Assembly: GCA_007922225.1 (NCBI GenBank)
Contig: ML679961.1
Span: 74,164,652 to 74,228,651, forward strand
Source of the DNA: Emydura subglobosa
Taxonomy: Eukaryota > Chordata > Testudines > Chelidae
DNA: 64,000 bases
Direction of reading: 5' to 3'
The position numbers and the translations under genes are program-made. The notes under the pieces are model-generated. The model worked only from the letters and a program-made list of their open reading frames with translations, made no database searches and was not told the DNA's origin. Position 1 is the first letter of the stretch, and every line of letters starts with the position of its first letter. Of this stretch, positions 1 to 10,976 are shown piece by piece.

Positions 1-1343
1 TAACTTTCTCCCTTCTCTGTCCCCTTTTGTCACAGTTCCTTCTATATAGAATGTGAAACTGAGCAGTGTTTGTTTTCTAGTTCATGACATAATCTTTAAA
101 TACTGTACGGTGTAGTGGGCTCAAAATTAGTCAGTGATTTTACCCATCCCTAGTGAGAACCTTGCTCACTATGTATAGTTTTCTAAATATTATAGGTCAA
201 ATTTGATTGGTAACAGATCTGAAATTTGCCATATTTTTTAAATTGCATCCCCAAAAAAAAAATCATGTCTGCAAATAAGATATGATGTGTTAAATTTATT
301 CTTATCAGCAACTGGATTTTATTTAATCTCTCAAAGCAGTTACTACATTAAAATAGTTCTACTGATATTAAGATAATGTGGCACTGGGTTTCTTGGGGGA
401 AAATATACAAATGTGCTCACACTCCTATTTGTGCCAAGTTTCCCCAGGCAATTAATGCTATTTTTTCTTATTTCCAAATAGTTATTTGACTCGTGATTAA
501 TAGAGAATGTGAAAGCGAAGACCTCAGATACTAAGATGCTTAAAATGTGGGGACTGTGTCAAAATTCCTGTCCGGATCTGGATTTTTGTCACGAGCCCAT
601 CACTAAAAAGACAGGGATGACTGTGAAAAATAATGGGGTTGATTGTTTGTTTTTCTACAAAGATTTTGCTGCATGTAGATTGTCATTTTATAGGGAGGTG
701 GGAAGCTTGCCAATTCCAGACTCAGGATTTGAAACCAAAGAGAAAAAGGTGCTGGAAAGACCCATCAGAGGGGCACTATAGGAGTGTATTACAGAGGAAG
801 GTCAGAGGGTGGAGAGGGGAGTGGGGCAAGAATGAAGAGACTGTGTGATGGCAGACCCTGTATCTGACTAATGGAGAAGGATATTAAAACTGAAATCTTT
901 TAGCTAAGCATTTCATTTGTTTTTGCCAAATAGGAGAGACTATTGATTTGACTAGGTTTTGAGAGGTATTTCTAGCACCGAGCCCTAATAAAGCAAACTA
1001 CAAACCTCAGTCAGCCTGGGATACTTCCTCTTCAGACTGTACAGCAATGCAGTAAAAGCAGACATTAAAACAAGGAAGGGACAAACTTGAATTATCTTTC
1101 CCCTTTATAGTCCTGAAAAAAATAAAGGTGAAGTTATTGTCAGTCATGCCAAACATGCCATCTTTGCCATCGTTCTCTTTCCAGATGGCTGATCCACGAG
1201 ACAATCAAGTTTAAAGACCTATTCAGGTAAATATAATTGCAGGAGTTGCAGGACTTGTTTTTCTCTCTTATTTTTTTTTTAATTTACATGCGCTCATTAG
1301 TATGTGTGTACTTAATGCCAATGATAATGCCAGAAACAAAACC
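1..1343. other. Gene-free stretch
   Basis: AT-rich unique-looking sequence. I see no exon, RNA gene or recognisable repeat. The short frames near 509-848 and 1007-1204 have no recognisable domain and no convincing start or splice context. Confidence 0.5.
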
Positions 1344-1973
1344 TTAGAATCCAAGGTCAGAAGGGACCATTGTGCTCATCTAATCTGACTTTCTGTAAAA
1401 CACAAGCCATAAACTTCCCCAAAATAAGTCCTAGAGTAGAACTTAAAAAAAAAAAAAAAAAAAAAATCCCATTTTGATTTATAAATTGTCAGTGATGGAG
1501 AATCTACCATGATCTGTGGTAAATTGTTCCAATGGTTAATTACTCTCACTGTTAAAAATTTATACCTTATTTCCAGTCTGAATTTGTCTAGCTTCAACTT
1601 CCAGTCATTGGATCAAATTATACCCCTTCTCTGCTGGATTGAAGAGCCTATTATAAATATTTGTTCTCCATGTAGATGCTTATAGACTGTAATTTAACCT
1701 TCTCTTTTTTAAACTAAATACTTTGAGCTCTGTGTCGATCACTATATGGCATGTTTTTTAACCCTTAATCATACTCATGGCTCTTCTCTGAACTCTTTCC
1801 ATTATCACATCCTTCTTGAATTGTGGGCCTCTGAACTGGACACACTATTCCAACAGTAGTTGTACCAGTGTCAAATGCAGAGGTAAAATAACCTCTCTAC
1901 TCCTTCTCAAAATTCCCCTATTTATGCATCACAGGATCCCATTAGCTCTTTTGGCCACAGCATCACATTAGAG
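1344..1973 (-). mobile_element. CR1 LINE 3' fragment (part 1, before nested hAT)
   Basis: Antisense copy of a turtle-type CR1 3' region. The left edge is the element's 3' end, with the characteristic 'cagaagggaccattgtg' stretch followed by 'catctaatctgac'. Reading on, it matches the non-coding side of the CR1 reverse-transcriptase C-terminus and 3' UTR. The only open frame, at 1376-1597 on the minus strand, includes RYKFLTVRVINHWNNLPQ, the conserved CR1 C-terminal segment. The homopolymer at 1445-1466 is an A-run expanded inside the element. It is the host of the hAT insertion at 1974-2148 and continues after it. Subfamily assignment is from pattern memory. Confidence 0.85.
1445..1466 (+). 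repeat. Poly-A run
   Basis: Uninterrupted A22 inside the antisense CR1. It is an internal expansion, not a retroposon tail. Confidence 0.9.
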
Positions 1974-2148
1974 GAGGGGTCAGCAACCTTAACAAAGGGC
2001 CGTGCATAATTTTCCCCTCCGCCTCTCTCCCAGTGTCAGCGGCGGGGGTGGGTCTGGAGTGGCACGGCTCCAGCCAGGGCGCTGCCCGCCACTAAAAGTC
2101 AGCACGCATGCCACTTTTGGCATGTGTCCTGCAGGTTGCTGACCCCTG
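1974..2148. mobile_element. Non-autonomous hAT-like element nested in CR1
   Basis: A 175-bp element with terminal inverted repeats: gaggggtcagcaacctt on the left and caggttgctgacccctg on the right, near-perfect complements. It is flanked by an 8-bp target duplication, cattagag at 1966-1973 and cattagaa at 2149-2156 (7 of 8 identical). Eight-bp duplications are the hAT superfamily signature. The interior is GC-rich and non-coding. It sits inside the antisense CR1, so it inserted later. No transposase is present, so mobilisation would have needed an autonomous relative. Confidence 0.85.
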
Positions 2149-2284
2149 CATTAGAAGTTTTTTTCAGTTCATTATATACCACAACCCCCCAAAACTTTTT
2201 CAGAGTCACTGCTTTCCAGGATAGAGAACTCTAGCCTGTAAGTATGGCCTACATTCTTTGTTCCTAGATGTATACATTTACATT
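2149..2284 (-). mobile_element. CR1 LINE 3' fragment (part 2, after nested hAT)
   Basis: Continuation of the antisense CR1 interrupted at 1973. 'ttttcagagtcactgctttccaggatagag' (in pieces) through 'ttcctagatgtatac' is the next collinear part of the same CR1 consensus. The match stops near 2284, which is the 5' truncation point of the copy. Confidence 0.8.
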
Positions 2285-2754
2285 GAGAGACTGAAGACCT
2301 CAGTCCACAAATTAGGCACAGCATGAACAGTAGCAACACCAGCTTGCTTCACAGCTATATACCTCTACTCTCAGCTCCAGGAGTTTTAGTGGACTTGATT
2401 TTTTTTTTTTTAATCATCTGAGATGGTAAACAAGAGTGCAAATTAGTGTCTGTTCTGGAGATTTTCCTCTTACTAACAAAATAACTGGACTTACTTTTGC
2501 TGTAACTGAGATTGGAATCAGGTTCATCATGCTAAAATGTTTTCACTGAACTCTAATGTGCATCAAATTATTCTTTCACTCACCTCTTGTTTCCTGAGTT
2601 TTAAGTGGTTTTGAAATCAAGACAGTATGTTGGTAGTATAGTTACCACCTGCATTGCACAGGCTGGAGATTCCTTAATACACAGAGAGATTCTCCAGGGG
2701 ATTTCTCTAGGCGGTTTAAGTTCACATTGCATTGTGTAAGGAGAATTAAAAATC
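2285..2754. other. Gene-free stretch
   Basis: No recognisable gene or repeat, apart from a T-run at about 2400-2412. Confidence 0.45.
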
Positions 2755-2880
2755 TGGTCTGTTTACATCATTTTCCCCATTTGTTAAATGATTATAACAA
2801 TAGTGAAGTTTGAATGAAAAATGTTTGTAAAGTGCCAGTTGCTCTTTGTGCGAAAGGCACTATATAGAAGGGCAAAGTTT
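2755..2880 (+). mobile_element. tRNA-derived SINE 3' tail fragment
   Basis: The order 'ttccccatttgttaaatg', 'aatgtttgtaaagtgcc', then 'gaaaggcactatatagaag' reproduces the 3' body and tail of sauropsid pol III SINEs, whose tail resembles CR1/L2-type LINE ends. The tRNA-like head with A and B boxes is missing, so this is a 5'-truncated relic. Confidence 0.5.
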
Positions 2881-5800
2881 TATTGTTAATGGGCTAAAGG
2901 AACTCTTTAAAAGTTCAAATAATTTACCAGTTTATCCAGACCTGCTTCATGTATACAAGTGGGTGAGAGCTATTATGAGAGAAGATATTTTCCAGAGATT
3001 TTTCACTTTTCCCCCAATTCCATTTAATCCAGAAAAACAACAAGAATGACTGTCCTTGTGGTGGTTGGCTCTTCAGAATCTGGTCCCAGTTTCAAGCAGT
3101 GGAGTTTTTCCAGGTTTAAGTTGGATTCAGCATGGGGCTTATCAAGTGCAGAAAGGCTGCTAAATACAAAATATGAGGGAAGTTGACGATATCTGTTGAA
3201 CCCAATCAAAAGATTTCAAGTTAGTTTACTTTTTGAGCGAAATTTCAAAGATGGTGATCCAAAATGGCTCATTTTATTTTTATCTAGTTCTTACAATTAT
3301 TAGGGCCATATAATAGCAAGTATACAAATAACTAATAATTATTATTATTATAAATAATAACATAATAAAGCAGGGGAAAAACTTGAAAGGTAGATTACTT
3401 TTTCCCACTTCTCCTTACTTATTACCAAAATATTGCTAATATGTTCTTGAAGTTCTTACAATCCTGCCAGTTATCTTTCCTCTGCATAATCTGATGCAGT
3501 TTCCAGTTTTCAATTTAGATACCCTCCTGACTCAGGATTCATTTCTTAAAATCTATTCATGTGAGTTGTTCATACAAATCCTATATATGTAGGATTTGTG
3601 TGAGCAATTTTGAAGACAGCTTTGACTGTATGGGCCTGGTTGTTAATTTCACTAGAATAAAAATGTTACATCTATATGTAATATTTGTTCCCTGTTCCTA
3701 CTATGCCTCCTGACAGTGCAGAGGCTTTTACAAAAGACTGGCAAACTGGGTTTTCCTTTGTAGCCAATTGGCAGTATATTTTAATCTCTTTGTATAATAC
3801 ATTTATACTGGAGTTATTCCATCCAGCTGCTTAGAAAAGTAGAAGGAAAAAAAAGACCACCCATCATATTCAAGTCTTTTGAGGACTATTACGTCCAGCT
3901 TTCTTAATGGTGAAAGTGATGTTTGTGGTTTAGAACTAGTGGGTAGTTAAATTAGCAATGATACTTTCCTTTTCAGTATTCAGATTTAAACTCAGATGGT
4001 TACTCAGCCTTTTCCTCAAATGGAGATAACTGAAGAGATCAAAATTGGGACATTGCACCATATCTGGGAAATAAGAGCAAAGGAATCAATTTTTCTCGTA
4101 GTTATTTTTGTTTTAAATCTCCTATTTTCTTTCTTTCTTTGAACTATATTGAAAGACTTATCTGATTCTCAGAAATTCTTGGCAGCCATCAGTCTATTCT
4201 CCATGGCCTGAGTTCTTTCCCAGGAGCTGTTCTGCAATTACTAAAGTCTTTTGACATAAGACTTGTGCAGTTATTCCACTTTTATCAAATGGTAATAATA
4301 AATATTGGGTCTATGCTTTGAATACAATTATCGCTGATGGACAATTTTCAAAATCCTAACCTATTTTATTGGATTTTGGAGATTAACCTTTTTTGCATAT
4401 CGTTTAGTCTACATCATAACCCACAGAATCATGTTCTTTTATTTATACCAATTAAATTTCATTGACTTCTGTAACTAAGAGTAGCATCTCCTCCCCTTGA
4501 ACTTTCTCTCTTCCCCCATAATAATTTGAAAGTTCTGTATTCTTCAAAGCTTTTTTTTTTTCCATTGCCCTCTCATTTGCATCATTGATGATCTCATTCA
4601 TTTATTAAAAATTGCAGAGAGCGAATGGGTGAAAATCCATATAGGGATCATGATCACTTATTAAAACCGAACTGTAATTTTGGTGCATATTCACACCTTG
4701 ATTGAGAGACATTCAAATCTATGGAGAAAGAGAAATGATAGTCCTAAATAGTGGAATAGGTTAACTATACAAATCCCTATAAATGAAGAAAAAAACCCTG
4801 CTAAAATGATGTAAAATATAGCAGTCTCATGAAGGAATCTGTTCTCATGAGGTTTCTAGTCTTAGTTTGCAGTCTGGTATAAAAATAGAAATGTAGGGAC
4901 ATTCATGCCATGCAAACTGAATGAGAATTTTTCCAGGTTTGACTTTCACTGGTGTATCCCATTATGAAATAAATGCCATACATAGGGCCAAATTCTTACC
5001 TGCACTCAATATTTGATGGGCACAAAGAAGGTGAGAAGGCACAAAAAAGGCATCAGTTTTGACTCCCGGATTCTGAGGTTAGTTCTTCACTAATGGTGGA
5101 AGTTCTAACCTATGACAACAGGTTTGGGCCTCACCACCTCTATATTGTTGTCCATCAGCAGGAAATAGCCCATATTGTGGTTCTGATCACTAGACTGGAG
5201 CATGCATGAGGGCTGGCTACACCATCTCCGGACTCCCCCAGTCAAAGAAATCCCAAACTGGGGAGATTAAATTGCCTTCTAGCAAAAAGAAGGTGGAACA
5301 CATAAGAGAATCTGGCTAGTTATTTTTCTTGATTTTTTTCTTTTTAAGTAACTCACTTAAAAACTGAAATGTATTAAAAGGCAAATGTTGAGGCCAACCT
5401 CTAATTAAGCAAATCCAAGAGCATTGCTTTAACCACATAACCATCCTTCCTCTCAATAACTTTTACCTCCCTATTCCTCACACTTGCAGTGTTTCACAAA
5501 GGAAAACTGTCTTGAATCAAAATGAAGCAAATTTTGAGGACAATGTCCTGATAACATATAGTTTCATTAGAGAAATACCAGACCTGAATGGACCATTCCC
5601 TCCTGAGACTCAGATATTAGGCTGGGCTGAGATAGATTGGGAATGGTCTGGTGTTTGCCCAGGCTCTGCAGGATAAATAGAAGAGTTCAGTCTCTAGGGT
5701 TGTTAAATCAAGCAACTTTCCCCTACACAAAAAATCTTTTAAAAAGAGAGAGACCCAACAAAATGATGTGGCAATCTCAGGTAGAAGCTTTGAGACTTGA

Positions 5801-6529
5801 TTGCTTGCCAGGGTGGTAAAATTTCAATGGAACTCTTTTTGCCTACTTCCTTCCTGCACTGTTCACATATAGTAGGCTCACTTCACAACCACAAAAAACT
5901 AATTATAAATGTCATGAAGAGGCTGATTTTATTGTGTGTAATACCATATTCTCATTAATAAAAATGTCCACTTCAGGCATCCGTTCAATAACCATAATGA
6001 CAAATTTACAGGGAGAAATCTAATAAAGTAATAAATCTTTCCAATAAATTAATTTTACGGGTGTTTTTGTTGGATATCTTAATTGGAAATTTTTATTAAT
6101 GGAAATATTACTGTATTTAAAACAAAGCACTAAATACAAAAGAGTTCACTTATATGACTAAAATACAGCAGCAGCAATGGAAACTGAGACTCTCTTGTTT
6201 TATTATTCTAAATTAAGCAAGTGCCTACCCAGGTACTAAGTTCAACCCTGATCTTCATGTGCTATTTTCATGGGGTTAGATACTGAATCATAATTTCAAT
6301 TCAAAGCTAGGTCGTTTGTCAGCCATTCAATTTATTGGGCATGTTTTGTGATATTGTTTTCTGGAGGTGAGCTGAGATCCTTACAATCTCCTATAATTCA
6401 GAAGATCACCTCAAATGGAATTTTAGTCCCAGAAATAAAGATTCAGATGTTTCTCTGAGGGGATCTACTAAACCATACATCCTAAATTCTCACCTGAAAA
6501 ATAGGGGGCTAATTTATATTCATACACTC
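2881..6529. other. Gene-free stretch
   Basis: About 3.6 kb of AT-rich sequence without a supported gene. Short frames at 2846-3049, 3024-3209 and 5637-5819 lack domains, splice context or codon bias. An (ATT)n-like patch lies near 3335-3360. 'gggccaaattctt' near 4985 resembles one end of the palindromic repeats seen elsewhere in the window, but I cannot find its partner arm. Confidence 0.45.
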
Positions 6530-6565
6530 ATGGTCATAATGGTCCCTTCTGACCTTAAAGTCTAT
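6530..6565 (+). mobile_element. CR1 3' terminus, sense orientation (tail-to-tail partner)
   Basis: 'ggtcataatggtcccttct' followed by 'gaccttaaagtctat' is a sense-strand CR1 3' end. It runs straight into an antisense CR1 end at 6566, so the two 3' ends meet tail to tail. Confidence 0.55.
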
Positions 6566-6670
6566 CTAATCTGATCTCCTGCACAATGCAGGCCATAGAA
6601 CCTCATCCACCCACTCCTGTAATAGACCCCTAACCTGTGACTAAGTTATTGAAGTCCTCAGATAGATCTG
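6566..6670 (-). mobile_element. CR1 3' fragment, antisense
   Basis: 'ctaatctgatctcctgcac' followed by 'gcaggccatagaacctcat' and 'cccactcctgtaatagac' is the antisense 3' UTR of a common turtle CR1 subfamily. The copy is short and 5'-truncated near 6670. Confidence 0.65.
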
Positions 6671-7063
6671 CAGAAATCCTTTATAATAGGAAAAAAGAGG
6701 TAGTATTGATTGTGATTGTTCAAGGAATTAGCTAGGCAGTAATCATGAGTTTTAAAAAAGCATTTGGAGATTATTTACTGAATAAACAAACAGACAAAAC
6801 ATTGGAACTAAACATTAAACATCAGCAAAAAATGTATTTCTATGATTTATTACCAAAACAAACCCAACTTAAAATTTTGCTTATTTTTATAATGTTTTGT
6901 TTTTTTTTGATCAGTCTTCTCTCTGATTACCTGTTCCTTTCATTTAAAAAAAAATAAGCAGCCTATGAGGAGCATGAATACTTAATGATTCTGTGAAGTC
7001 ACATTACCCCATGATAATGAAGGAGTCTTCCACTGAGTTCAATAGATGAGTTACAGTCACTTA

Positions 7064-7137
7064 TTTTGCATCCTGAGATGAGACCAAAGACCAATTTTGA
7101 ATCTACAGTCCCATCTGCAAGTGCCACAAGTAGTGAC
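7064..7137 (-). pseudogene. LINE C-terminal Cys/His finger remnant
   Basis: The minus-strand frame reads CGTCRWDCRFKIGLWSHL, the Cys-x2-Cys ... His pattern found at the C-terminus of many APE-type LINE polyproteins and thought to bind template RNA. The spacing to the reverse-transcriptase C-terminal block at 7513-7737 is as expected for the family, but stops and frameshifts separate them. Confidence 0.5.
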
Positions 7138-7512
7138 AATTGCAGATGAACGTGTGCTGCTTTTAGCTTTACACTTGCATATCTCTCCTTGACTGCAACA
7201 ATCCACAGATTCTCAAAAACTTTCAGTACATGATAAGCAGAGCTGCTCCCATCAGATCTTGTCATAGGCAAAGAGCTTCCAGGTGTTGAGGTCAACATTT
7301 CAAGATTAGAGGGTGTTTGCTTGGTCTGTCCTTAAAATGAGTTCAGTCTGCAATTCGCCGTGAGAGACGGCCTTCAGTATTCTGATGTCATACATACAGA
7401 CCACATGACAGTACCATCTCAGCTGCCATCTCACTATAAAGCTTCAATACCTCTGATGTCGCGGCACTCAAGGACCTCAGTGTTCAGAGCCAAATCTTGC
7501 ATTTAATTCCCG

Positions 7513-7737
7513 TTATCCTCTGTAGACATTATAGTGGAATTGGTCCAAGCTTTTTATGTGGCATTGATAAGTGGTCCAAGCATCACAGCCATAAAAGAGT
7601 GTGGTGATGACCAAGGTGCAGTAAACATCAATTTTTGTTTGCAGTCTGACACTGTATTTGTTCCAGAGATGGCACTGAAGGTTTTCAAAGGCATCAGTGG
7701 TTCCACCAATGCACTTTGTAATGTCATCATCAATCAT
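7513..7737 (-). pseudogene. LINE reverse transcriptase, C-terminal (thumb) fragment
   Basis: A 74-codon open stretch beginning MIDDDITKCIGG. It contains NLQCHLWNKYSVRLQTKI and then TTLFYGCDAWT, the conserved LYG-x-E/D-x-WT block that follows the catalytic domain in APE-type LINEs, and ends with SLDQFHYN. It is the best preserved piece of the 7-10 kb element. There is no initiator context: the Met is internal to the former polyprotein. A stop and frame change precede it, so it is a relic. Confidence 0.7.
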
Positions 7738-7938
7738 TGTATCTCATGAAACAACACTGGTAGCAAAATTTAACGTCCTTCAGTGGTACACATTCAATGG
7801 ACAGAACTAGAATAGTTGAAGTATTTCCTGGTTGAGGCTGGACAATGACTTCTGTCTTCTCTAAGCTGATCATTAAACTAAAATGTTTTGCTGCATGCTC
7901 AAAGCAGTGAGCTACTGAATGTTTCTCCGGTTATGATC

Positions 7939-8121
7939 TCATAATGCACGATCTTCAGTGAATAGTAAGTAGCAAATAATTGTCTTAACTTTTGTCTTTG
8001 TACTCAGGCAGTGTAGGTTCATGACCCCTCCATCCATACAATACCATGTATAATTGCCACAATCAATGTCTCTGAATGCATCTATTAGAAGAGTAGCAAA
8101 CACAATGCTAAATAATATCAT
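7939..8121 (-). pseudogene. LINE reverse transcriptase, catalytic-site fragment (FTED)
   Basis: The minus-strand frame ends in YLLFTEDRAL at about 7965-7945. The position corresponds to the F/Y-x-D-D catalytic box, here reading FTED, so the first catalytic Asp is changed. Upstream residues FSIVFATLLIDAFRD fit the conserved segment before the active site. The change suggests loss of polymerase activity. The alignment is from family knowledge, not a computed alignment. Confidence 0.55.
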
Positions 8122-9284
8122 CGAGAATACATACAGCCTTGTTTTATTCCATTGGCAACAACAAAAGTAGCTGAAAAGCCGTCTTGGTCAAGGACCAATC
8201 TGCATGAAAAGATTTAATGACATTAATAAACTCATCAGGGCAACTGAACTTGCAGAAGACTGTCCACAAACCATCTCAATTTACAGAGTCAGACCTTAGT
8301 GAGATCAACAAAAACTACATATAGGTCTTGGGTCTTCTCATAGTAAAGATTATGACTGAAGTACCACACCCAAAACAGAAGCCACAGTGGCTTTCAGACA
8401 GTATTCTCTTTGCAAGTATATTGGTTAGCCAACTGAGCATGAATCAGGTGGGTATCTTTCCTGCCATGGCAAGAAGCACAAGTGCCTTTCCTTTTGTAAA
8501 GGTGAATAATGTTGGCATTTTAAAATACCTGGGGCACAGCCTCCTGTTCCCAAAATCTTAAGTAAAGTCAAGTGAGCTTCCTGATCAGCTCATGGACCCC
8601 ACATTTGATTCATAGCTTTGAAATTTGATCAACAGCTTTTCATACATCAAATATATTTGGCAGAATTGAGAGCTGGTCTTGAATTGGAAGTTATTCAAGA
8701 TCATCAAGTGCTGATACAGACATGATGGACCCGCAGTTCAGAACCTTAGTGTTCAATCCATCTTTTCAGAATTTGCCCATGATAAGTCAGCAATATTTTC
8801 TAATCTGAATTCTAGATAGGGGTGGTACCATTAGATTGGGGGCCATACATGGAATTCAGTGTATCAGAAAAATGTTTTGAATCTTTTTGGTTTGCTGCTG
8901 ATTGAAGCAGCTCGGTTTTCATTTTTCATTAGCTATCCTTCATGTGTTGAAGCTTAGCTTGCACATTACACTTTGTACATTAATTAACCATCTTTTACTG
9001 AGTTTTTTTATCCATACATGTGAAGAACATGCAATGATATCAAGAGTTACTTTATCTTGGTAAATCTCATCAAAATAGTCCTGTTGCTTTCTTCTTACAA
9101 AACTGAGGACTTCATTAGATGCATCAAACACTGTTTCCTTAAAATGATGACCAGGCAGTCAGTGTTTATTATGTCCAACTGAGAGTGTCAAGAACTTATA
9201 CATTTTTTTAACAAGCCTTGCATGCAGGAACCCAGATTTCAATGTGTGCACATAGCACTGGGATATTGGAGATTGATCCTCCAG

Positions 9285-9470
9285 TTAAAACAGGGCAAAT
9301 GTTGTCAGTATCAACTTATATCTCTCAAGCTGATGATCAGACCACATGCATGCTCTCTCCATTGCACAGGCAATTTTTGACATCCCACAATTGTGGTGGC
9401 ATACAATAACACAATCAATTAAATGCCAATGACCAGAGTGGGGATGCATCCATGTTGTTTTGTATTGCAT
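9285..9470 (-). pseudogene. LINE AP-endonuclease, C-terminal fragment (SDHQ)
   Basis: A 61-codon frame containing TTWMHPHSGHWHLIDCVIV and, later, WSDHQLERYKL. The WMHP...H.LID...SDH order is the conserved end of the apurinic-type endonuclease in this LINE group, and SDH carries the catalytic His. The N-terminal half of the endonuclease lies further right (DIAALSE at 9955-9932), separated by stops. Confidence 0.65.
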
Positions 9471-10170
9471 TGCTTGTTGAAATATTGTGTTTATGATAAC
9501 TAGATGGTTCTCCAGTGGACTATGTGAGGAGGAAGGTGCTATCTGAATTCTTTCCCCACACCAGATTATTTTAGCCCAATCTTCATGACTATGACCAGCT
9601 CTGGCATTAAAGTCACGTATTAAAGTCTGGCATTAATTTGTCACACCAATAAGCTGACTTTATGGTGTTGTCAAAATATTTGTACAATTTTTCTTTGACA
9701 TAGTCAGAATGTGTTATTGTGGGTGCATATTCACTAATGAGTTACATGACATGAATGTCAAGTTGAGATGAAGGAACCATCAGCTGATCATTTATTCCTG
9801 TTGGTACACAATCAAGTGTGCATGCAATAGCCTGCACCTGAAAGTCCCCTCTTTTCTGTGTATTTGCCTATTTAGTAGACCGTGTATCCAGCATGGAATT
9901 TTTCAAGATGGGATTTGCCTGGGGGAGATGCTTCACTGAGTGCAGCTATATCCATGTTGTATTTCACAAGTTATTTTCTGATGCATGCAGTGCACCTTTC
10001 AAACCCATTATCATCAGCAGAAAGAATGTAGACATTCCAGGATGAAAAGTTCAATGTTCTTTGTATGTGATCTTGCTTTTTAATACACAATTGGATGACC
10101 TGCTAGTTGTAGCATACTAGCAAGTCGAGTTCAGCAATGTTTAAGGATCCTTTTCTCCCCCAGCCACGAA

Positions 10171-10709
10171 TTGGTTGGAGAAGCACTACCCCAAAAGAGG
10201 TCTTCTGTGTCTCACAAAAAGCTTGGGATGCCAATGTTACCCTGAGTCAATGGCAAATGATCATCACTGTCACACTGTCTGCATGCAGGGTTGTGATTAG
10301 GGCATCCAGCAGCATCCTCATTGCCCCATACTGTGCACTGATTTGTTTCATGACTTGTGTCAATTACATTAAAAATATAACCATGTCTAACAATTAGACA
10401 TTCCCATGTACAGGAAAACTTACCGCCTTAATGACTCCTGAACCCCAGAAAATGAGAAACTTTTTTGTTTAAATTTTCATTTGCTTAGAAGGCTCTTCAA
10501 AACTGTCCTTCCTCTTATTCATGCTTTTCCTTCTACTACCCAAAACCTAAATACCTGTCTGCTGAACCACCTCCTAGAAGGGAGAGTGGGTAGTTGTCAA
10601 TGGGACATATCTTTTTTTTTGCTCAGTTATTGGTCTGAATATGGTCTATAAACAGAAGACATTAATATCTGACAGTTGATAAATAGCTAGTATGGAATCA
10701 GGGGTCTCA
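10171..10709. other. Gene-free stretch, perhaps including LINE 5' leader
   Basis: Upstream side of the antisense LINE. Part of 10130-10440 may be its 5' UTR, but no ORF1 domain is recognisable. The 86-codon plus-strand frame at 10137-10397 has no recognised domain. Confidence 0.35.
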
Positions 10710-10976
10710 GGCTATGTCTTCATTGATGGCAGCAAATTTGCTGCCATCAGATCAATTCTTCAGGATCAACTGAGCGAAAGTGAACACCCACTCAATTGAT
10801 CTGGAAATAGATTTAATAAATCCACCCTTGGAAAAAGAGTAACGCTGCATTGATGGGAGCGCCACGCTCATTAGAATTTAGGAAGTCGATGTGAGATAAA
10901 TACACAAGCTACACAGAGTAGCTTGCATATTTCCTGTCAACTGCCATCAAATTTCGTGGCAAATGTAGACCAGGCC
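10710..10976. mobile_element. PIF/Harbinger-like MITE
   Basis: A 267-bp non-coding element. The left end ggctatgtcttcatt and the right end aaatgtagaccaggcc are imperfect inverted repeats of the 'ggcctggtctacac' type abundant in turtles. The element is flanked on both sides by the trinucleotide tca (10707-10709 and 10977-10979). A 3-bp T-N-A duplication fits the PIF/Harbinger superfamily, though three bases are weak proof. The same terminal type occurs at 39519-39812. Confidence 0.6.

Larger units (their letters stand above)
6995..10170 (-). mobile_element. Decayed APE-type LINE (endonuclease + reverse transcriptase)
   Basis: Roughly 3.2 kb of antisense non-LTR retrotransposon. Reading the minus strand from right to left, I can follow three parts. 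First, an AP-endonuclease start at about 10053-10031 (SSWNV, the conserved W-N) and DIAALSE at 9955-9932. Second, a long reverse-transcriptase region with an altered active site at about 7965-7945 and a clear C-terminal block at 7737-7513. Third, a Cys/His finger-like C-terminus at 7137-7064. Many stops and frameshifts make it non-functional. The clade is not certain: it is not BovB-type RTE and not CR1, and I leave it as an unassigned APE LINE, possibly RTE-like. The 3' end lies near 6995 and the 5' edge is between 10100 and 10440. Confidence 0.7.

Noticed and set aside
6745..6957. 70-codon frame with a hydrophobic C-terminal segment, considered as a small membrane protein
   Set aside because: AT-rich sequence biases towards Phe, Leu, Ile and Lys, and there is no start context or homologous pattern.
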